From assembly GCA_002715505.1 (NCBI GenBank), contig PAZF01000027.1, forward strand, positions 1-56,730: 56,730 nucleotides of DNA, read 5' to 3'. The DNA is from Candidatus Pelagibacterales bacterium (lineage in GTDB: Bacteria > Pseudomonadota > Alphaproteobacteria > TMED109). Of this stretch, positions 52,106 to 56,730 are shown piece by piece; the stretch's first letter is position 1, and every line of letters starts with the position of its first letter. The position numbers were made by a program, and so were the translations under genes. A model generated the notes under the pieces. The model searched no databases, had not been told where the DNA came from, and saw only the letters and a list, made by a program, of their open reading frames with translations.

Positions 52106-53158
52106 ATGAAAATAATTTCTTTAAATAAAATATTAATATTAGCAATAATAATAGCGGTTATTATTATTTCAATTTTGTACTCAAAAATACTCCTTCCTTT
52201 TTTTATTGGAGCTTTCATAGCATATTTATTAAATCCTTTAGTGGTATACGCTGAAAATAAAAAAATAAATAGAAACTTAGCTTCTTTGGTAGCTCTTGTT
52301 TTATTTTTAGGATTTATTTTGCTTTTTTCATTATCAGTTTTGCCAATAATAATTCAACAAACCTTGGAGTTTTTAGATAGATTTCCTAACCTTGTAAAAC
52401 GAGTAGAGGATTATATGCTTAAGATATCTAAGTTATTAAACAATAATATTTTAGAATTTGATAATATAAATATTTTAAAAGATTTTCATGACAGTTTAGC
52501 TATAATCCTTAAAAAAATTGTTAATAAATTACTCTTTTCTTCTATAGCAATAATGAATTTATTTAGTTTGATCATAATTACTCCAATTGTAACTTGGTAT
52601 TTTTTAAAAGATTGGAATAAAATAATATTTTTTATTAAAAATAATATACCTGTAAAATATCAGAGCAATATAGAAAATAATTTTAATGAGGTTGATGTTA
52701 TATTATCTTCTTTTATTAGGGGACAATTTTTAGTAAGCATAATTTTAGCAATTTTTTATTTTATAGCCTTTTATTTAGTTGGATTGGATCATGCCATTTT
52801 CTTGGCTATGTTTTCTGGTATATTTTCTCTTATTCCTTATTTTGGAATAATAATTAGCTTTTTACTATCAAGCTATATCGCAGTATTACAATTTACTGAC
52901 CTTTTTTTTATAGTCTGGATTATTTTAATTTTTTTAATTTCTTTTCTTTTAGAAGGATATTTTCTCTCTCCAAAGATTATAGGTGAAAAACTTGGTCTGC
53001 ATCCATTAGCAATTCTTTATTCTATTTTTATTTTTGGTTCAGTTTTAGGATTTGTAGGTGTATTTTTTGCTATTCCTTTTGCTTCGATTATTTTTCTATA
53101 TTATAAGAAAATTTTATTTAGTATTAACAACATTAAAAATGATACAAAAAGCATTTAA
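52106..53158 (+). CDS. AI-2E/PerM family transporter
   Basis: The 350-residue integral membrane protein has the family's eight or so helices and a central soluble insertion (about 85-150). The motifs are LPFFIGAFIAYLLNPLVVY (about 30-48), FIRGQFLVSIILAIFYFIAFYLVGLDHA, FSGIFSLIPYFGIIISF, and the C-terminal SPKIIGEKLGLHPLAILYSIFIFGSVLGFVGVFFAIPFASI. Members include TqsA and sodium-proton antiporters, so the substrate is open. It overlaps hdaA by 20 bp and is probably cotranscribed with it. Confidence 0.88.
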   Translation: MKIISLNKILILAIIIAVIIISILYSKILLPFFIGAFIAYLLNPLVVYAENKKINRNLASLVALVLFLGFILLFSLSVLPIIIQQTLEFLDRFPNLVKRVEDYMLKISKLLNNNILEFDNINILKDFHDSLAIILKKIVNKLLFSSIAIMNLFSLIIITPIVTWYFLKDWNKIIFFIKNNIPVKYQSNIENNFNEVDVILSSFIRGQFLVSIILAIFYFIAFYLVGLDHAIFLAMFSGIFSLIPYFGIIISFLLSSYIAVLQFTDLFFIVWIILIFLISFLLEGYFLSPKIIGEKLGLHPLAILYSIFIFGSVLGFVGVFFAIPFASIIFLYYKKILFSINNIKNDTKSI

Positions 53159-53810
53159 ATTTGACTTTAGAGAAGCTCATAATAGAGATAATTATATAGT
53201 TGGAGAAACAAATAGTGATGCCATAAAATGGATAGACATTTATCCTAATTGGAAAAACAATGGCTTGGTAATAGAAGGTCCTAGAGCCAGTGGAAAATCT
53301 CATTTAGTTAGAGTATGGCAAAAAAAAAGTAATTGTAGTATTTTTGATAGTGAGCAGGTTAATGAAGAGAGAATTAATGCTAAAGATAACAAAAATATAG
53401 CAATTGAAAATTTAGAAAATATTAATAATTTTGAATTTTTTTTACACTTAATTAATTATAAAAAAGAGAAAAAATTAAACTTTTTACTAACTTCAAGTAT
53501 TAGTATTAGTAGTTTAAATATAAGTCTAAAAGATATTAAGTCTAGACTATTAGAGTTGCCTAAAGTAAAAATCTCTTTGCCTACAGATAATATTATAAAA
53601 GGTCTTATTTTTAAACTTATGAAAGACAAGGGGGTGCTTATTGATAATAAGTTAATAGATTTTATGATAAATAGAATAGAAAGATCATATGAAGGTATAA
53701 ATGATTTTATACAAGAGTTAAATAAAGTTAGTTTAGAAAAAAAAAAAAATATTTCTAAATTAATGATTAAAGAAGTACTAGATAGATATAAGCTAAATGA
53801 AAATGAGTAG
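53139..53810 (+). CDS. hdaA: DnaA homologue HdaA (replication-initiation control)
   Basis: The 223-residue AAA+ protein resembles the ATPase part of DnaA without its DNA-binding domain, as in Hda/HdaA. It has an N-terminal KFDFREAHNRDNYIVGETNSDAIKWI, a Walker A variant GPRASGKSHLVRVW, and sensor-like LLTSSISI with KSRLLELPKVKI. HdaA with the DNA clamp promotes hydrolysis of DnaA-ATP and limits re-initiation. The ATG at 53139 matches the conserved N-terminus; a frame opening at 53058 would extend into the permease gene. Clear Walker B acidic residues are hard to see. Confidence 0.82.
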   Translation: MIQKAFKFDFREAHNRDNYIVGETNSDAIKWIDIYPNWKNNGLVIEGPRASGKSHLVRVWQKKSNCSIFDSEQVNEERINAKDNKNIAIENLENINNFEFFLHLINYKKEKKLNFLLTSSISISSLNISLKDIKSRLLELPKVKISLPTDNIIKGLIFKLMKDKGVLIDNKLIDFMINRIERSYEGINDFIQELNKVSLEKKKNISKLMIKEVLDRYKLNENE

Positions 53811-55896
53811 CAATTTTTTGAATAGAGAACTATCTTGGATTTCTTTTAACAAAAGAGTATTAGAAGAAGCTTTTAATAAAAATCATCCTATGCTTGAAAG
53901 ATTAAAATTTCTAAGCATATCTGGATCGAATTTGGACGAATTTTTTATGGTAAGGGTTTCGGGTTTAAAAGGACAAATTGATGAAAATATTTACTTTCCC
54001 AGTATTGATGATTTATTACCAGAGGAATCTTTAAAGAAAGTACTTTTGGAGTCTAAAAGATTAAAAGAAAAGCAAAATCAATGTTGGATGAAAATATTAT
54101 CAGATCTAAAAAAAAATAAAATAGAGATAGTAGAATTTAATAATCTGCTGGACTCAGAAAGAGTATGGTTAAAGAATTTTTTTACTAAGGATGTATTTCC
54201 TTTATTAACTCCAGTAGCAGTAGATCCGGCTCATCCATTCCCATTCGTTCCTAATTTAGGACTATGTATGGTTTTAAAATTAAAGAATTATAGGAACAAA
54301 AAGGTAATTAAAGTAGTAATTCCATTTGCAAAGGGTCTTAACAAATTTATAAAAATAAAAAAAACTCAAAAATTTTTTAAAACGGAGGATTTAATTATTA
54401 GGTTTATAAAGGAATTATTTTCTGATTATAATTTTATTTCGTATGGTACTTTTAGAATTATTAGAGACAGTGATATTGAGTTTATAGATGAAGCTGAGGA
54501 TTTAGTAACAACCTTTGAAAATCAATTAAGACAAAGAAGATATGGAAGGGTAACCCTGCTAGAAATAAGTAAAAATATGCCTAAAGATCTAAAAAGCATG
54601 ATAGTTAAAACACTAAAAATTAAAAGTAATTATATATTACAATTTGACCATTTATTAGACATCGAATGTATAAAAGAAATTTATAAAAAATCTTCAAATC
54701 AATATAAATGGAGAGAATACAAGCCTAGATTTCCGGAAAGAATTGTTGATGCTAATGATGATTGTTTTTCTGCAATTAGAAAAAAGGATATGATAATTCA
54801 TCATCCTTATGAGTCATTTGATGTGGTTGTTAAGTTTTTAAGACAGGCAGCTAAGGATAAAAAAGTATTAGTTATTAAGCAGACTATTTACAGGACTGCA
54901 AAGGGTAATAACAAAATTATTGAAGCTTTAGTAGAGGCCGCAGAAGAGGGAAAATCAGTAACAGCTTTACTAGAAATAAAAGCTAGATTTGATGAGGAAG
55001 CAAACATAAAGGTAGCTAGATATTTAAAAAGATATGGAGTACAGGTAGTTTACGGATCAATTGAATTAAAAACTCACGCAAAAATTTCTCTAGTAGTTAG
55101 AAAAGAAAGAATAGGCCTAAACACATATGTCCATTTTGGAACAGGAAATTATCATATAGATACAGCAAAGTTATATACAGATCTTTCTTTATTTACATGC
55201 AATAGGCTGATAGCAAAGGACGCTCAAAATTTTTTTAATATGGCAACTGGATATTCTGCTCCTAAAAAATGGAATTATTTAAGTGTGGCACCTTTTAACT
55301 TGAGAAATGATTTAATTAATCTTATTAATCAAGAAATTTTATACAAAAAAGCTGGAAAAAACGGAGAAATTTGGATGAAATGTAATTCTTTAGTAGATGA
55401 AAGAATAATACAGGCTTTATATAATGCTAGTAAAAATAATGTTCGTGTTGAGTTAATAGTCAGAGGTGTTTGTTGTTTAAAACCTCAAGTAAAAGGACTT
55501 TCTGAAAATATTTTTGTAAAAAGCATAGTAGGAAGATTTTTAGAGCATTCGAGGATTTATTGTTTTAGTAATGGTAAAAGAATGCCTTCATCCGCCGCTA
55601 AAGTCTTTATTGCCTCTGCAGATATTATGCCCAGAAACTTTGATAGAAGATATGAAGTTATGGTTCCTATATTAAATAAAACAGTACATAAACAGATACT
55701 CAATCAAATTATGGTGGCTAACTTAAACGATAAAGTACAAGCCTGGAAAATGAAAGGGGATGGTTCTTATAACAGAATTTTACCGAAAAAAGGTTCTATT
55801 TCTGCTCATCAATACTTTATGAAAAACCCAAGTTTGTCTGGCAGAGGAGAGTCTATTAAATATGATAGACCACAAGAAATAATTCTTAAAAAATAA
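53797..55896 (+). CDS. ppk: Polyphosphate kinase 1
   Basis: Ppk1 reversibly makes polyphosphate from ATP. The 699-residue protein has FLNRELSWISFNKRVLEEA at the N-terminus, NLDEFFMVRVSGL, PFPFVPNLGL, and HHPYESFDVVVKFLRQAAKD. The catalytic segment ELKTHAKISLVVRKE holds the autophosphorylated His, followed by HFGTGNYHIDTAKLYTDLSLFT, with DIMPRNFDRRYEVMVPI near the end. The start may be 53797 or the in-frame ATG at 53803. In relatives ppx often follows; here aspS does. Confidence 0.96.
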   Translation: MKMSSNFLNRELSWISFNKRVLEEAFNKNHPMLERLKFLSISGSNLDEFFMVRVSGLKGQIDENIYFPSIDDLLPEESLKKVLLESKRLKEKQNQCWMKILSDLKKNKIEIVEFNNLLDSERVWLKNFFTKDVFPLLTPVAVDPAHPFPFVPNLGLCMVLKLKNYRNKKVIKVVIPFAKGLNKFIKIKKTQKFFKTEDLIIRFIKELFSDYNFISYGTFRIIRDSDIEFIDEAEDLVTTFENQLRQRRYGRVTLLEISKNMPKDLKSMIVKTLKIKSNYILQFDHLLDIECIKEIYKKSSNQYKWREYKPRFPERIVDANDDCFSAIRKKDMIIHHPYESFDVVVKFLRQAAKDKKVLVIKQTIYRTAKGNNKIIEALVEAAEEGKSVTALLEIKARFDEEANIKVARYLKRYGVQVVYGSIELKTHAKISLVVRKERIGLNTYVHFGTGNYHIDTAKLYTDLSLFTCNRLIAKDAQNFFNMATGYSAPKKWNYLSVAPFNLRNDLINLINQEILYKKAGKNGEIWMKCNSLVDERIIQALYNASKNNVRVELIVRGVCCLKPQVKGLSENIFVKSIVGRFLEHSRIYCFSNGKRMPSSAAKVFIASADIMPRNFDRRYEVMVPILNKTVHKQILNQIMVANLNDKVQAWKMKGDGSYNRILPKKGSISAHQYFMKNPSLSGRGESIKYDRPQEIILKK

Positions 55897-55961
55897 TTTA
55901 TAGTATATCTTTATTATTTAAAAAAAATAAGATACTTTAATAATTAATACATTTTAAGAAA

Positions 55962-56730
55962 GTGCATCAATACAGAACTCATAATTGCGGCGAACTAACC
56001 GACTCTAACATAAAAAGTAATGTAAAGCTCTCCGGGTGGATACATTCTAAAAGAGATCATGGTAGTCTTCTTTTTATTGATCTTAGAGATCAATATGGAA
56101 TTACCCAGATTGTAGTAGATAAAAGTAATAAAATTTTTAATTTACTCGAACATATAAAAGTAGAGAGTGTTATTACTGTTACAGGGTCTGTAGTTTCAAG
56201 ATCTGATGAGACTATAAATAAAAAAATTACAACCGGAAGTATAGAAGTAATTATAAATGCAGTAAATATTATTTCTAAATCGAAAGTTTTGCCGATGCAA
56301 GTCGCAGGAAATGAGTACTATGGAGATGAAGTAAGACTTAAAAATAGATTTTTAGATTTAAGAAGAGAAAAAGTAAAAAATAATATTATTTTAAGGAGTG
56401 AAATAATTGAATTTATAAGAAAAACTATGATAGAAAATAATTTTAAAGAATTTCAAACTCCAATACTTACAGCTACTTCTCCAGAAGGTGCTAGAGATTT
56501 TTTGGTACCTTCGCGAGTTCATAAGGGCAAGTTTTATGCTTTACCACAAGCACCTCAACAATTTAAACAATTAATTATGGTAGCAGGTTTTGATAAGTAT
56601 TTTCAAATCGCTCCTTGCTTTAGAGATGAAGACGCAAGAGCAGACAGAAGTCCTGGAGAATTTTATCAATTAGATTTGGAAATGTCATTTGTTGAGCAGG
56701 AAGATGTGTTTAATGTAGTTGAAAAATTAA
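55962..56730 (+). CDS. aspS: Aspartyl-tRNA synthetase (3' part beyond window)
   Basis: A frame from GTG at 55962 to the window edge encodes 256 residues of AspRS. The anticodon-binding OB fold comes first ([47 protein letters not shown]). The catalytic domain then begins with [79 protein letters not shown], which includes class II motif 2. The protein is cut at about 43% of its usual length. Whether it is the discriminating form cannot be decided safely. It lies 65 bp after ppk. Confidence 0.95.
   Translation, partial: MHQYRTHNCGELTDSNIKSNVKLSGWIHSKRDHGSLLFIDLRDQYGITQIVVDKSNKIFNLLEHIKVESVITVTGSVVSRSDETINKKITTGSIEVIINAVNIISKSKVLPMQVAGNEYYGDEVRLKNRFLDLRREKVKNNIILRSEIIEFIRKTMIENNFKEFQTPILTATSPEGARDFLVPSRVHKGKFYALPQAPQQFKQLIMVAGFDKYFQIAPCFRDEDARADRSPGEFYQLDLEMSFVEQEDVFNVVEKL

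Noticed and set aside
55897-55961. Terminator between ppk and aspS
   Set aside because: The inverted sequence around 55899-55945 is imperfect and almost wholly A/T, so it is not distinguishable from background.

Overview
The window is a compact, visibly AT-rich piece of an alphaproteobacterial chromosome. The lineage call rests on GcrA, a PopZ-like pole organiser, an HdaA-type DnaA homologue, UPF0262 and DUF2948. It also rests on gene orders usual for that class: murA-DUF2948-hisG-hisD-UPF0262-infA-maf, guaB-rsmB-guaA, lptF-lptG-lptD-surA-rsmA and fabD-fabG-acpP-fabF-mltG-gmk. Very short spacers, overlapping stops and many TTG starts suggest a streamlined, probably free-living marine bacterium of SAR11, HIMB59 or similar type. 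The exact lineage cannot be fixed from the sequence alone.

Layout. 1-4.5 kb: a truncated SDR gene, two small unknown genes, a PopZ-like gene meeting gcrA tail to tail, an MsbA-type ABC exporter and a CX5R phosphatase. 4.6-15.6 kb: a long forward run covering nucleotide supply (dcd, guaB, guaA), cell wall (murA), histidine (hisG, hisD) and translation or RNA modification (infA, rlmE, rsmB), with maf and a TPR protein. 15.6-27.2 kb: the accessory part. It opens with a 1.5-kb segment bounded by two copies of the guaA 3' end. A cysteine-rich mini-protein, a TPR-sulfotransferase, DUF5665 and DUF3147 membrane proteins, a YgjP metallopeptidase, a Tat-type aldo/keto reductase, a methyltransferase, an HCCA-isomerase-like protein and a flavoprotein/Fe-S/SDR cluster follow. 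27.2-56.7 kb: core genes again. These are yfgM-bamB-der; purF, cvpA, alr, dnaB, rplI, rpsR and rpsF on the minus strand; the fatty-acid cluster; LPS assembly; pepA-ndk; purM; and DUF2066-AI-2E-hdaA-ppk-aspS.

How the genes work together. PopZ, GcrA and HdaA belong to the alphaproteobacterial cell-cycle and replication control network. BamB, SurA, LptD/F/G, the MsbA-like exporter and the Fab genes build the outer membrane. purF, purM, guaA, guaB, gmk, ndk and dcd supply nucleotides. MurA, Alr and MltG act on peptidoglycan.

Most unusual. (1) A cryptic mini-element at the 3' end of guaA: two ungapped 46-bp copies of the guaA terminus, both encoding ATIEWE-stop and differing only at third codon positions within the gene part, with four TTACCAAGT direct repeats inside the boundaries, an exported cargo protein and no integrase. 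(2) An unannotated 50-residue protein at 17316-17468 (minus) with 14 cysteines on a five-residue period. (3) An SdhA/SdhB-like pair lacking the flavinylation histidine and most of the third Fe-S cluster, followed by an SDR. No tRNA, rRNA, CRISPR array or transposase was seen.
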